Shown here: one piece after another, positions 33,973 through 43,418 of the stretch
Layout of the letters: every line of letters begins with the position of its first letter
How positions within the stretch are numbered: the first letter of the stretch is position 1
Assembly (NCBI GenBank): GCA_948736885.1
Contig: CAPXWY010000002.1
Span: forward strand, 193,959-248,496
Direction: 5' to 3'
Length of the DNA: 54,538 nucleotides
From: an uncultured Alistipes sp.
Lineage (GTDB): Bacteria > Bacteroidota > Bacteroidia > Bacteroidales > Rikenellaceae
Position numbers and translations under genes: made by a program
The notes under the pieces: generated by a model
The model's database searches: none
Seen by the model: the letters and a program-made list of their open reading frames with translations, nothing else
What the model was told of the DNA's origin: nothing

Positions 33973-35685
33973 ATGTTTCTGCCGACGACCATAAAGGAGA
34001 TGCGGGCCCGGGGATGGGACCAGGCGGACGTAATTCTGTTTACGGGCGACGCCTACATCGACCACCCCGCATTCGGCGCGGCGGTGATCGGCCGTCTGCT
34101 GGAAGCCGAAGGATACCGGGTGGCGATCGTACCCCAGCCCAACTGGCGCGACGACCTGCGCGACTTCACGAAACTGGGCGCTCCGCGGCTCTTTTTCGGC
34201 GTGACGGCCGGGGCGATGGACTCGATGGTCAACCACTACACGGCCAACCTGCGCCTGCGCCACGACGACGCCTACACGCCGGGCGGCAAGGCGGGATTCC
34301 GGCCGGACCATGCGGTGACGGTCTACGCACAGATACTCAAACGACTATATCCCCACGTACCGGTGGTGGCGGGCGGCATCGAAGCCTCGCTGCGACGGCT
34401 GACCCACTACGACTACTGGAGCGACGCGCTGAAACCCTCGATTCTGGCGGAGTCGGGCGCCGACCTGCTGATCTACGGCATGGGCGAGGGGGTGATCCAG
34501 CGGGTGGCCAAAGCGCTGCGCAACGGCTACAACGCCAAGCTGCTGCGCAAAATCCGCCAGGTAGCCTTCCTTTCCGACGAAAGCTATGTTGCACGGCTCG
34601 ACCCGGCGACGACGATACGCCTGCACAGTTATGAGGAATGCTGTGCGGACAAACGGGCGTTCGGCGAAAACTTCACGGTCGAAGAGACGCAGAGCAACCT
34701 GCCGGAACCCGAAGCGACGCTGGTGGAACGGGTGGGCGACCGCTATGTGGTGGTGACGCCGCCCGACGCGACGCTGACGACCGAAGAACTCGACCATACG
34801 TACGATCTGCCTTACGAACGGGCACCCCACCCGCGCTACGCGGGCAAGGGCGACATTCCGGCGTGGGAGATGATCAAACACTCGATCAACATCCACCGGG
34901 GCTGCTTCGGCGGCTGTGCGTTCTGCACGATCTCGGCCCATCAGGGCAAGTTCGTCCATTCGCGCAGCGAACGCTCGATACTGGCCGAAGCGGAGCGGAT
35001 CACGAAGATGCCGGGATTCAAGGGGTATCTGTCGGACGTAGGAGGCCCCTCGGCCAACATGTACCGCATGGGCGGCCGCGACCGCGAACTATGCCGCAAA
35101 TGCCGCCGTGCATCGTGTCTGCATCCGGCCAAATGCCCCAATCTGAACAACGACCACCGGCCCGTACTGGACCTCTATGCCAAGATCCGCGCCGTGAAAG
35201 GAATCAAGAAAGCCTTCATCGGCAGCGGCATCCGCTACGACCTGTTCGACGACTCGCCCTACCTGGCGACGGTGCTCAGGCACCACACGTCGGGCCGGCT
35301 GAAAGTGGCGCCCGAACACACGGAAGAACGGGTGCTGAAACTGATGCGCAAACCGCCGTTCGCGATGTTCGAACGGCTCAACGCCGACTTCCGCCGCATC
35401 TGCGGAGAGGAGCGGCTGCCCTACCAACTGATCCCCTACTTCATTTCATCGCATCCGGGCTGCACCGAACACGACATGCGGGCGCTGTCGGAAAAGGTGC
35501 TGGGCAAGCTCCACTTTACGCTGGAACAGGTGCAGGACCTGACGCCGACGCCGATGACCCTCTCGTCGGTGATGTTCTACACGGGAGAGAACCCCTACAC
35601 GCACGAAAAAGTCTACGTAGCCCGCTCGCAGGAAGAAAAACGCAGACAGAAAGGCTACTTCTTCAAGGTGAAAGGTAGAAGGTGA
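33973..35685 (+). CDS. YgiQ family radical SAM protein
   Basis: 570 aa. The N-terminal domain has GDAYIDHPAFGAAVIGRLLE and VGGIEASLRRLTHYDYW-like text (GGIEASLRRL). The radical SAM motif is CFGGCAFCTISAHQG (CxxxCxxC) near residue 315, and a second Cys cluster lies in CRKCRRASCLHPAKC. The family is widespread but its substrate is not established. The ATG at 33973 is used; a TTG at 33964 is also possible. The last residues FKVKGRR and the stop are encoded by a GTGAAAG repeat. Confidence 0.92.
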   Translation: MFLPTTIKEMRARGWDQADVILFTGDAYIDHPAFGAAVIGRLLEAEGYRVAIVPQPNWRDDLRDFTKLGAPRLFFGVTAGAMDSMVNHYTANLRLRHDDAYTPGGKAGFRPDHAVTVYAQILKRLYPHVPVVAGGIEASLRRLTHYDYWSDALKPSILAESGADLLIYGMGEGVIQRVAKALRNGYNAKLLRKIRQVAFLSDESYVARLDPATTIRLHSYEECCADKRAFGENFTVEETQSNLPEPEATLVERVGDRYVVVTPPDATLTTEELDHTYDLPYERAPHPRYAGKGDIPAWEMIKHSINIHRGCFGGCAFCTISAHQGKFVHSRSERSILAEAERITKMPGFKGYLSDVGGPSANMYRMGGRDRELCRKCRRASCLHPAKCPNLNNDHRPVLDLYAKIRAVKGIKKAFIGSGIRYDLFDDSPYLATVLRHHTSGRLKVAPEHTEERVLKLMRKPPFAMFERLNADFRRICGEERLPYQLIPYFISSHPGCTEHDMRALSEKVLGKLHFTLEQVQDLTPTPMTLSSVMFYTGENPYTHEKVYVARSQEEKRRQKGYFFKVKGRR

Positions 35686-35689
35686 AAGG
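35665..35689 (+). repeat. GTGAAAG-type 3'-end repeat at ygiQ stop
   Basis: AAGGTGAAAGGTAGAAGGTG and onwards; encodes KVKGRR and the TGA at 35683-35685. Confidence 0.7.
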
Positions 35690-35840
35690 CAACAAGTCCG
35701 TTCCGGAATACTTGTCCGCCGAATGCTCCTCTGCTGTTTTTTGCGGTTTTCGAGGTTGCGCGGGCCGCAACCCCTCCCTGGCAGAATCTTGTTTTGAATC
35801 CCTGTTCTTAGCAGCGCAGACTTATGTCCCCGTGCGCAAT

Positions 35841-35871
35841 TACAAAGCCCCGCCAAAAGCGGGGCTTTGTA
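35841..35871. terminator. bidirectional rho-independent terminator
   Basis: A perfect 13-bp stem (35841-35853 and 35859-35871) with a 5-nt loop (CAAAA): TACAAAGCCCCGC / GCGGGGCTTTGTA. It lies between convergent ygiQ (ends 35685) and the YeiH-type gene (ends 35898). Confidence 0.85.
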
Positions 35872-35872
35872 C

Positions 35873-35895
35873 CTTTCACCTTTCACTTCTCACCT
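35873..35895 (-). repeat. GTGAAAG-type repeat just after the YeiH-type stop
   Basis: Minus strand AAGGTGAGAAGTGAAAGGTG and onwards, 3 bp after the TGA. Confidence 0.65.
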
Positions 35896-35897
35896 TG

Positions 35898-37181
35898 TCA
35901 GAACATGGGCTTCAACACCCCGAACAAGAGGCATGCGATCGCGAACGTGACGACGATGTTGAACGTCTGCGCACCGAGAAACGCCCACAAGACGTTGCGG
36001 TTCTCCCGGGAGACGATCTCCTTGAGGCGCGTATCGAGACCGATGCAAACGAAAGCCAGCGAGAAAAAGAGCGTGGAAAACATCTTGGCGACGCCGGGCT
36101 CGACGAGCTTGCCTTTGGCCGAAAGCGTGAAGAGACCGCCCGACTGGCAAAGGCTGAAAAGGAGCGAAGCGGCGACGAAACCGATGATGAACTTGGGGAA
36201 CTTCTCCCACACGATGCCCAACGACGGGCGCCCGGCGGCGCTCTTTCCGCTGCGGGCGGAGAGGTAGAGCGCGATGAAGAAAGCCACGACGCCGATCAGA
36301 ACGTTTTGGGCAGCCTTGATGATGACGGCATGCTGGTTGGCGACCTCGCCGACGATGGTGCTCGATGCGGCGACACCCGACGTGGTGTCGATGGTGCCGC
36401 CGATCCAGGCGCCGGCGACCTCCTGCAAGGTCTGCGGATCGGAAAAGAGGAGCGGAAGCACGGTGCGGGCCAACCACGGCATGAGGTAGATCATGGGCAC
36501 GACGACGATGAGCACGAGCGAGACGATGTAGGAGAGCTTCCGGTCATCGCCGCCGGCCACGCGCGCAGCGGTGATGCACGCCGAGACGCCGCAGATCGAG
36601 ACCCCGGAAGAAAGCACCATGGCCGACCGCTCGTCGACCCCGGACCGGCGCGAGAGCCAGAAAGCGAAGAACCAAACGACGGCGACGACGAAGCAAGCCT
36701 GCAGGAGCCCGAAAACGCCCGACTTCATGACGTCGGAAAAGAGAATGGTGGCGCCCAGGCAGACGACGCCGATCTTGATGTAGAACTCGCCCTGGACGGC
36801 GGGCTTCAACCAATCGGGCAGGTGCCACAGATTGCGGATCAACAACCCGAAAAGCACCGAGAAAAAGACCGACTCGAAGCCGTAATAGGCGACCTGTGGA
36901 ATCTTGGCGACGAGCTGCGCGAGGAGTGAGACGGCGAAAACGAAGACGAACGAGAGCAGGAGTCCCTTCATGGGGCGGCGCAGCAGCCAGGAACCGGCGT
37001 AGAGCACGACGAGGCAGATGGCGAAGAGCAACGCGATGTTGTACCATGCGACGGAACCGACGAGGGTCGACGGCACGGAAGGCAGCTCCTTGGGGATGAA
37101 GATCGCCAGCAGGAGCAGCGGAACGGAGACCCAGACGACGACCCAGTCCTCGGTCCGGAGTTTTTGGAATAAGTTTTTCAT
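35898..37181 (-). CDS. YeiH/UPF0324 family putative sulfate exporter
   Basis: 427 aa with about ten to eleven hydrophobic helices. The family signatures GVSICGVSACITAARVAGGD and GAWIGGTIDTTSGVAASSTI are present. Members are proposed sulfate or sulfonate-related permeases; the substrate is not proven. It appears to be monocistronic: a 202-bp gap separates it from the porin downstream of its start, and a strong terminator follows. Confidence 0.88.
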   Translation of the reverse strand: MKNLFQKLRTEDWVVVWVSVPLLLLAIFIPKELPSVPSTLVGSVAWYNIALLFAICLVVLYAGSWLLRRPMKGLLLSFVFVFAVSLLAQLVAKIPQVAYYGFESVFFSVLFGLLIRNLWHLPDWLKPAVQGEFYIKIGVVCLGATILFSDVMKSGVFGLLQACFVVAVVWFFAFWLSRRSGVDERSAMVLSSGVSICGVSACITAARVAGGDDRKLSYIVSLVLIVVVPMIYLMPWLARTVLPLLFSDPQTLQEVAGAWIGGTIDTTSGVAASSTIVGEVANQHAVIIKAAQNVLIGVVAFFIALYLSARSGKSAAGRPSLGIVWEKFPKFIIGFVAASLLFSLCQSGGLFTLSAKGKLVEPGVAKMFSTLFFSLAFVCIGLDTRLKEIVSRENRNVLWAFLGAQTFNIVVTFAIACLLFGVLKPMF

Positions 37182-37352
37182 GATCGATCGATTGTATCGT
37201 TGACGGACGGCATGATGAAGTCAGCACATCGTGCCGAGGAATAAAGCGATGTTCGGAAAGACGGTTTTCAATTATTCAACCTGAATATACGGTCTCACGT
37301 AGCCGCAGCGGCCCGAAAAGCTCTGCGAAAAGAGAAAGAGCCGCCAACCGGC

Positions 37353-37382
37353 TTTCACTTTTGACCTTCTACTTTTCACCCC
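37353..37382 (-). repeat. GTGAAAG-type repeat just after the porin stop
   Basis: Minus strand GGGTGAAAAGTAGAAGGTCA and onwards, starting 1-3 bp after the TGA. Confidence 0.6.
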
Positions 37383-37383
37383 A

Positions 37384-38460
37384 TCAGAACATGCCGGTGA
37401 ACATCAGCGTCACGACGTTGCGGTCGGGACCGAGCCCGGATGCGTAATCCTCGTAGGTGTAGTCGAGCTGGCACAGCAGGTATTTGACGGGAGTCCACGA
37501 CAAGCCCACGGTGACGTTGGACTGCCGGGTGGCGGAACGGCGGTCGCAATCGAGCGTGAAGCGCTCGAAACGGGCAGCCGGCATCAGACCGGGTCGGACG
37601 CGCCATCCGGCCATGAGGTACCATCCGTCGCTCTTCATGTTGCGAACGGGATCGGACATGCCGGTGATGCCGCCCATCCATTCGCCGCGGACGACGACGG
37701 GACCGCGGTCGTAACAGGCACCGGCGGCGTAACGCTCGCGTTTGAGATACGAAGCACCATACTCGCCCCGATACCAGGAACCCGACACGGCCAGCCCGCG
37801 GACGGGTTTGAGCGTGAGACGCGCGACGAAATCCTTGGACTTGTTCTTGTCGCGGGTGTTGATGCCCTCGCCGTTGAAGAGACCCAGATCGTAGTTGACG
37901 ATGCTGTAGCCGTCGCGCGCGAAGAAGCCGCCGTAGATCATGGCACCCAGGTCGCGCCCTGTGGCGGAGAGACCGCAGACGTCGCTGAGGCCCATCAACC
38001 GCTGCAAGACGAGGGGATACTCGGTGAATTCGAGACGGGTGGGCGAATAATCGGTGTTTTCGATCGAAAAGGGAACCTTGTACTGGCCGACCTTGACGTT
38101 GAGCTGCCCGAAAGGCCGGTACTGGACGTAAGCGTCGACCAACTGCGGCTTGCAGAACTCGATCTGGATGCGGTAGTCGAGTTTCGGGACGATGTCGCCG
38201 GCAATCGAAAGACGCACGCGCCGCAGAAAGAAGGACGACGAATTATCGGCATACTGATAGCCGGTCTGCACGTAACCGGAGAAACGGGGCAGGCGGGCGA
38301 CGATCTTCTGCCACGCGGCACTTTTGGTTTCGAGCGAGTCGATCCGCGAAACGGCGCACTGCGAAACGGCGGGCGGAACCGTATCGGCAAGGGAAGCCCG
38401 GGTGCGGGCCTGCGCGAAGCTGCCGAGGCACAAAAAGGCGACAAGGAGGAGTCTCTTCAT
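37384..38460 (-). CDS. phosphate-selective porin O/P-type outer-membrane protein
   Basis: 358 aa. A signal peptide (residues 1-18, ending AQA) precedes a region with GYVQTGYQYADNSSSFFLRR and RLSIAGDIVPKLDYRIQIEF, typical of OprP/OprO-type barrels. Alternating aromatic strands follow, and the protein ends in Phe (GMF), the usual barrel-assembly signal. It should form an outer-membrane pore; anion preference is only a family inference. The adjacent YeiH-type transporter may handle anions too. Confidence 0.85.
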   Translation of the reverse strand: MKRLLLVAFLCLGSFAQARTRASLADTVPPAVSQCAVSRIDSLETKSAAWQKIVARLPRFSGYVQTGYQYADNSSSFFLRRVRLSIAGDIVPKLDYRIQIEFCKPQLVDAYVQYRPFGQLNVKVGQYKVPFSIENTDYSPTRLEFTEYPLVLQRLMGLSDVCGLSATGRDLGAMIYGGFFARDGYSIVNYDLGLFNGEGINTRDKNKSKDFVARLTLKPVRGLAVSGSWYRGEYGASYLKRERYAAGACYDRGPVVVRGEWMGGITGMSDPVRNMKSDGWYLMAGWRVRPGLMPAARFERFTLDCDRRSATRQSNVTVGLSWTPVKYLLCQLDYTYEDYASGLGPDRNVVTLMFTGMF

Positions 38461-38753
38461 GCGGTGTAAGGGGTTGGGGGTAGAAGGTCGAAATGCGTGA
38501 TTATTCGCGAAAATACATAAAATCGCGAAAAAGGGAGCAAACGGAAAGGAAAAAGTTCAACGCTTATCCGCAAAACAGCCCCAGAATGAATCTTCGGCTC
38601 ATCGAACCGTGCGGGCCGCAGACTCTGCCGGCGGCAATCGGCAAACGTGCCCCGCAGGCTGCGACGGCAAACGGCTATTGCAAAGAGCTTCTTTGCGGAC
38701 AAGCATAATTCGTGCGTGCACTTTTCACCTTTCACTTTTCGCCTTTCCCCATG
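38461..38753. other. gap between recO and porin
   Basis: These 293 bp have no recognised gene. A GC-rich block (about 38600-38690) shares short stretches with the gaps at 10.7, 21.9 and 54.4 kb; the recO end carries a GTGAAAG repeat. Confidence 0.5.
38719..38748 (-). repeat. GTGAAAG-type repeat after recO
   Basis: Minus strand GGAAAGGCGAAAAGTGAAAG and onwards to GTGAAAAGTG, within 10 bp after the stop codon. Confidence 0.65.
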
Positions 38754-39479
38754 CTAAAAGACTTCCCGGAGGATGCGCACCGACTGCACGGCGCTGATGG
38801 CATCGAGGTGGTAGCCGAAGTAGACGAGCATGGCGTTGAGAAACTCGACGCGCTGGCTGCGGTTGAGCCCGATGTCGGAGAGAAGCCGGACGTCGCAGGC
38901 CATCAGGTCGCGGAGGATGGCGGAACACTCGCGCGACATGACGCCCGTATGGGCGGGCTGCACGGGCGTGTAGAGCCCTTCGCGGATGTCGAACCAGGCG
39001 CCGGGGACATAGTCGTTGCCGGGACAGAAGCCGAGAAAGCGGCTGAGATGCGCCAGAAACCAGAGATGGAAGTTGGCGACGCCCTCCTGCATGGCATCGA
39101 GCGCGCCGACGCACCCCCACACGAAGTCGAAAAGCGGCTCGTTGGGCTCGCTTTCGCGCACGAGACGGTAGAGCACCTCGGCCATGAACAAGGCCATGGT
39201 CGACTTGCGGACGTCGAACGGCAAGCCCTGCAAGGGAAAGGCGGCGCGGACCTCGCGGAAACGGTGCATCTGCTGTTTCGACGACTCGAGGCCCTCGAAC
39301 TCGACAGGGAACATGGGCTGGAAAAGCGCAAGCTTGGAACCGCGGCCGGTACGGCTGCGGACCCCCTGCACCATGTAGCTGCGGCGTCCGCCGACGTCGG
39401 TAAGGAGGTAGGCGACCAAGGATGAATCGCCGTATTTGAGCGTATGGAGAACGACTCCGCGCCCCTTGTAGGACTTCAT
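38754..39479 (-). CDS. recO: DNA repair protein RecO
   Basis: 241 aa. The N-terminal OB-fold begins SYKGRGVVLHTLKYGDSSLV and contains LTDVGGRRSYMVQG; the helical C-terminal part ends in ILREVF. RecO helps load RecA at gaps with RecR. The zinc Cys of some RecO proteins are not evident. It overlaps the end of prmA by 4 nt, so the two are probably co-expressed. Confidence 0.92.
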   Translation of the reverse strand: MKSYKGRGVVLHTLKYGDSSLVAYLLTDVGGRRSYMVQGVRSRTGRGSKLALFQPMFPVEFEGLESSKQQMHRFREVRAAFPLQGLPFDVRKSTMALFMAEVLYRLVRESEPNEPLFDFVWGCVGALDAMQEGVANFHLWFLAHLSRFLGFCPGNDYVPGAWFDIREGLYTPVQPAHTGVMSRECSAILRDLMACDVRLLSDIGLNRSQRVEFLNAMLVYFGYHLDAISAVQSVRILREVF

Positions 39480-40300
39480 TTGCGGACGTGGACCATCATC
39501 CAGCCCTCGCGCGACGCAGTGGCGACGCGGTGCAGCCCCTCGGCTTCGGCCGCAGCGACGACGGCCGGGACATCGGCCTCGAGGAAGCCGCTCATGAGCA
39601 GATCGCCGCCCGGCAGGAGCGCGGCGCTGTAAGCCTTCATGTCGCGGAGCAGGATGTTGCGGTTGATGTTGGCGAGGATGAAGTCGTAGGAGCGGCCGGC
39701 GATGCGCGCGACGTCGCCCAACATCGGCTCGACGGACCCGGCGACCCCGTTGGCGGCGATGTTCTCGCGGCAGTTGGCATCGGCCCAGTCGTCGATGTCG
39801 ACGGCGTCGACATGCGCGGCGCCGCAGCGGACGGCGACGATGGAGAGGACGCCGGTGCCGCTGCCCATGTCGAGTCCGCGGCGCCCGGCGACGCCGAGAT
39901 CGAGCACGGCGCGGGCCATCAGCCAGGTGGTGGCGTGCTGACCGGTGCCGAACGACATTTTGGGCATGACGACGATCTCCGTTTCACCGGCCGGGGCGGG
40001 CTCGTGGAAAGGTGCGCGGATGCGCAGGCGCCCCTCGATGTCGGTGGCGGGAAAATGCTGCTCCCAGAGGGCGTTCCAATTCTGCGACTCGATGGAGATG
40101 TAACGCCCCGACACCCCGTAGCGGGCCAGCAGGGCGTCGACCTCGGACTTGCAGTCGGCCAGGCGCTCCTGGGGAACGTAGGCCTTGAGAACGCCGGAGT
40201 CGGTCTCGAAACTTTCGAACGGGAAATCGGCCAGCTCGGCGGTGAGAATCTCGGCCTGCGCCTCGTCGGCGACGGGGATGTTCAATGCGACAAAATCCAT
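39476..40300 (-). CDS. prmA: ribosomal protein L11 methyltransferase
   Basis: 274 aa. The SAM motif is RGLDMGSGTGVLSIVAV; the flanking KMSFGTGQHATTWLM and FILANINRNILL are PrmA signatures. It methylates L11 at several amino groups. The ATG at 40300 (MDFVALNIP) is chosen because the longer frame to 40654 lies inside the TlpA-like gene. Its stop overlaps the recO start. Confidence 0.94.
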   Translation of the reverse strand: MDFVALNIPVADEAQAEILTAELADFPFESFETDSGVLKAYVPQERLADCKSEVDALLARYGVSGRYISIESQNWNALWEQHFPATDIEGRLRIRAPFHEPAPAGETEIVVMPKMSFGTGQHATTWLMARAVLDLGVAGRRGLDMGSGTGVLSIVAVRCGAAHVDAVDIDDWADANCRENIAANGVAGSVEPMLGDVARIAGRSYDFILANINRNILLRDMKAYSAALLPGGDLLMSGFLEADVPAVVAAAEAEGLHRVATASREGWMMVHVRK

Positions 40301-40344
40301 GACAAGTAGGTTGGGGATTATGGGTTTCTGATCCGGAAATCTGG

Positions 40345-41100
40345 CTAACGCAGCGACCGGATCGTCTCTTTCAAGGCGGCGCGCTGGACCGGTGAGGTGC
40401 CATACTCGACCTGCGCGACGATGCCCTCCTTGTCGACGACGACGGTGAGGGGATAACCGTTCGGCCCGACGAACTCGCGGAACTGCGTGTCGCCGACGAG
40501 GGCAATCCAGTTGAAGCCCTGCTTTTCGAGCACAGGCCGGGCGCGCCCGGCGTCCTCGTAGGTCGAAGAAAAGAACATCACGTCGGGCATCTCGTCCTTC
40601 CAGCGGGACAACTCCGGCATCTCGGCCCGGCAGGGGCCGCAGCCGGTGAACCACAGATTGAGCACCATGACCTTCCCGGCGACGTCGGCACCGGTCCAGG
40701 TCCGGCCGTCGATGTCGGTGGCGGAAAAGTCGGGGAACCGGCTCCCCGCTTCCAAAAGGGGTTTGCGGGCGAAAGAGAGCGAGGTGCCCCTGCCCTGGGC
40801 TTTCGCCTCGTCGTACTGCGCCAAAAGCGATGCACCCTCGGGAATCTGCCCGGCCGGCACCGCATACTGCAAGGCTGCGTCGGGCAGCGGCTCGGAGAGC
40901 TCGAAACCCACGGCCGACGCTCCGGAAGGAGTCGTCAGCAAGTGCATTTTGGTTATCTTGTCTGTCGCGACGGGCATTTCATGGAAGAAACGACCGTCGA
41001 TAACGATGATTTTCCGGGGCCGGGAAGCCGGCTGGGCATGCACGGAAGCGACAGACAAAAAGAACGCGCAAACGGCAAGGAAAAAGCGAACGGGTGTCAT
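40345..41100 (-). CDS. TlpA-like secreted thiol-disulfide protein
   Basis: 251 aa. A signal peptide (residues 1-22, ending VHA) is followed by a ~90-residue domain without a named family and a C-terminal thioredoxin fold (about 115-251). The active site is FTGCGPCRAEMPEL with CGPC. It is probably a periplasmic reductase or folding factor. The promoter lies 29-59 bp upstream. prmA begins 45 bp after its stop. Confidence 0.88.
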   Translation of the reverse strand: MTPVRFFLAVCAFFLSVASVHAQPASRPRKIIVIDGRFFHEMPVATDKITKMHLLTTPSGASAVGFELSEPLPDAALQYAVPAGQIPEGASLLAQYDEAKAQGRGTSLSFARKPLLEAGSRFPDFSATDIDGRTWTGADVAGKVMVLNLWFTGCGPCRAEMPELSRWKDEMPDVMFFSSTYEDAGRARPVLEKQGFNWIALVGDTQFREFVGPNGYPLTVVVDKEGIVAQVEYGTSPVQRAALKETIRSLR

Positions 41101-41128
41101 GGCTGCGGGATACGATGATTGGGCACGG

Positions 41129-41159
41129 TAAAGATAGGGATTTTTCGCCTAAGGACAAG
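41129..41159 (-). promoter_or_regulatory. promoter for the TlpA-like-prmA-recO operon
   Basis: On the minus strand CTTG (41156-41159), 19 bp, TATCTTTA (41129-41136); close to consensus. Confidence 0.55.
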
Positions 41160-41322
41160 ATGCGGACTGCAATTTGCGCAGCAGAGGCATGACCTGCGCC
41201 TGCGGAACCCGAAAAACGGCTTGCGGGACAACGCGGAATCTCCCGGCGTGAAACATTATGTAAAATTTTGTAACTTCGCCGGCGACAACGCACCGGGCGA
41301 AGCCCGGAAAAACCGTGCAGCG

Positions 41323-42234
41323 ATGGCCGAAAACACGAAAAAATGGGAAGACGCGGGACGCCGCTACCGCACCCACATCAAACTGGAAAAACGACTCTCG
41401 GACAACACCGTGGAGTCGTACATGCGCGATCTGCGCCAGTTCGCCCACTTCATCCTGCGCCAATGGGACGTGGCGCCCCACAAGGTGGAACGCGAAATGA
41501 TCCAACGCTACCTGGGGCTGCTCTACGAACGAGGACGCGAAAAGACCTCGCAGGCCCGCCAGCTGAGCGGCATACGGAGCTTCTACAACTTCCTGCTGCT
41601 GGAAGAGAAGATCGAGACCTCGCCGGCGGAGTACATCGACGCACCGAAATTCGGACGCCACCTGCCTGACATACTGACGACCGCGGAGATCGACCGCATC
41701 ATCGGCACCATCGACCGCTCGACGCCCAAGGGACGCCGCGACAGCGCGATGCTGGAAGTGCTCTACTCGTGCGGACTGCGCGTCTCGGAACTGACGTCGC
41801 TGCGGATGTCGGACCTCTTTTTCGGCGAAGGCTACATACGGGTCATCGGCAAGGGCGACAAACAACGGCTGGTGCCGGTGAGCACGACGGCGCGCGACCG
41901 CATCCAATGCTGGCTGGACGACCGCCGCACGATGGACGCTACGGGCCGCGACAACGAAATCGTCTTTCTGAACAACCGCGGGGGACAACTCACGCGCGTG
42001 ATGGTCTTCACGATCATCAAGGAAGCGGTACGCCGGGCGGGAATTGACAAACGGATCAGCCCCCACACCTTCCGCCACTCCTTTGCGACGCATCTGCTGG
42101 AAGGGGGCGCGAGCATCCGCCAGGTGCAGGAGATGCTGGGCCACGAGAGCATTCTGACGACGGAAATCTACACCCACCTGGACAACGACCACCTGCGCCG
42201 CACGGTGGAAGAACACCTGCCGCGGAATCTGTGA
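41323..42234 (+). CDS. xerD: site-specific tyrosine recombinase XerD
   Basis: 303 aa. An N-terminal SAM-like DNA-binding domain precedes the catalytic domain with Arg153 (CGLRVSEL), Lys177 (GKGDKQR), His248 and Arg251 (HTFRHSF), His274 (GHES) and Tyr283 (IYTH). With a XerC partner it resolves chromosome dimers at dif. XerD rather than XerC is inferred from length and the [20 protein letters not shown] pattern. The ATG at 41323 is chosen over the frame from 41119. TAACTTCG at 41271-41278 may be its -7 box. It lies with no integrase partners or mobile DNA. Confidence 0.92.
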   Translation: MAENTKKWEDAGRRYRTHIKLEKRLSDNTVESYMRDLRQFAHFILRQWDVAPHKVEREMIQRYLGLLYERGREKTSQARQLSGIRSFYNFLLLEEKIETSPAEYIDAPKFGRHLPDILTTAEIDRIIGTIDRSTPKGRRDSAMLEVLYSCGLRVSELTSLRMSDLFFGEGYIRVIGKGDKQRLVPVSTTARDRIQCWLDDRRTMDATGRDNEIVFLNNRGGQLTRVMVFTIIKEAVRRAGIDKRISPHTFRHSFATHLLEGGASIRQVQEMLGHESILTTEIYTHLDNDHLRRTVEEHLPRNL

Positions 42235-42280
42235 ATCCGTGAATTCCCGGCGCTCGGAAAACCGCGCATACGAACCGGAT

Positions 42281-42628
42281 TCACACCTTTTCGATCCGGG
42301 CCGAAGGAAGAAGCCGCAAGACAGCATAGTCCAATCCGGAGATGAGGACCGGGATACCGCGGCCGGGGGTAATGACGGCGGGCAGCGACTCGGAAAGCGG
42401 CGTATCGGCCGGCAATGCGGCGAAAGCCGCGCGGAACTCGACGGGAAAATCGGGCACGAACAATCCGGAGCGGAACTCGACGAAAGGCAGGCGGTCGGGA
42501 TCGGGGCACGACACGACCGAAAGCACCCTCCCGCGGGAGTCGATCTCGACGAGGGGATGGCGGACGATGCCCGCAGGCGACCAGAACAAGTTAGAGGCTA
42601 TCCTTCTGTGCGGCACGGAAAAACTCAT
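42281..42628 (-). CDS. small conserved protein resembling an amidohydrolase N-terminus
   Basis: 115 aa. The text RRIASNLFWSPAGIVRHPLV...IDSRGRVLSV resembles the first strands of amidohydrolase-type enzymes but no metal-binding catalytic domain follows; the protein ends after ISGLDYAVLRLLPSARIEKV. Similar short proteins exist, as far as I recall, in other Bacteroidales next to DUF4296 genes, so it is probably a stand-alone gene rather than a fragment. It overlaps the end of the DUF4296 gene by 38 bp; the exact start is uncertain. Confidence 0.55.
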   Translation of the reverse strand: MSFSVPHRRIASNLFWSPAGIVRHPLVEIDSRGRVLSVVSCPDPDRLPFVEFRSGLFVPDFPVEFRAAFAALPADTPLSESLPAVITPGRGIPVLISGLDYAVLRLLPSARIEKV

Positions 42629-43418
42629 CGGCGAAGATACGAAGATCGAGCTGCCGCTCGTAGAGCAGGTCGACGGCCTCGGCCTTTTCGGGGGTGTGCT
42701 CGACCTTGAAGTTGCGGACGGTGACGGAGGGAGTCTGCGGCCGGCCGGTGAAGGAGTAGAACTCGATGCAGAGGCGCCGGTGGCCGGAATCGGCCTTGAA
42801 CCGGTGGGAGATGTAACCCTCGCTGCGGCGCCGCAGGATGATGTTGTAGTTCTGGCTCTGCGTTCCGTCGGCCGACTCGAGCCACATGCGCGAACGGGGC
42901 GCGTCGGCGGTATTGCGATCGAGCGAATCGACCAGGTAGGTAAGCTGCACGTCGTAGGCGCCGGGGACTACGTCGAACGCGAAACGAAGCTGCGACGTAT
43001 CGGCGAGCGAACGCACGCGGATCAACGAATCGGCGCGGACGGTGCGCCGTGCGGTACGCAACGCCACATTGTCGATGGTATCGAGGATGGCGACCTCGCG
43101 GCTATAGTCTTTGCCCTCGGCGTCGAGCATGGTGATGGCGCGCTCGACGACGTTGCCCAAACGGGCGCTCTTGCGCTTGGAGAAGTTGCCGATGGTGTAC
43201 TGCACATCCTGCGTGGTGTAACCGTAGCGGGCGAAGATGGGCTCGTAGACGTTGAGCGAATCGGCCGTGGGATTGCGGCCGCCGAGGTAGGCGTTGGCCA
43301 GAAAGGCATCGTGGAAGATGAGGGCCAATTCGTCGTCGGGGATGATCGTATGGTGGGAGCACGCGAACGAACACAAGGCGAACGAGACACACGCGAAGAA
43401 ACGGAAGAACGGTTTCAT
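42591..43418 (-). CDS. DUF4296 domain lipoprotein
   Basis: 275 aa. A hydrophobic signal ends at Cys20 (ALCSFAC), consistent with a lipoprotein. Residues ~25-125 match DUF4296 (IIPDDELALIFHDAFLANAY and AIYEPIF-like VYEPIFARYGYTTQDVQYTI). The second half is a beta-rich extracellular-type region of unknown role. The start overlaps the FtsX/LolC-type stop by 4 nt. DUF4296 proteins are Bacteroidetes-specific and uncharacterised. Confidence 0.85.
   Translation of the reverse strand: MKPFFRFFACVSFALCSFACSHHTIIPDDELALIFHDAFLANAYLGGRNPTADSLNVYEPIFARYGYTTQDVQYTIGNFSKRKSARLGNVVERAITMLDAEGKDYSREVAILDTIDNVALRTARRTVRADSLIRVRSLADTSQLRFAFDVVPGAYDVQLTYLVDSLDRNTADAPRSRMWLESADGTQSQNYNIILRRRSEGYISHRFKADSGHRRLCIEFYSFTGRPQTPSVTVRNFKVEHTPEKAEAVDLLYERQLDLRIFADEFFRAAQKDSL

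Noticed and set aside
41323..42234. xerD as an integrase of a mobile element
   Set aside because: It has standard XerD length and motifs and no neighbouring mobile-element genes or attachment repeats.
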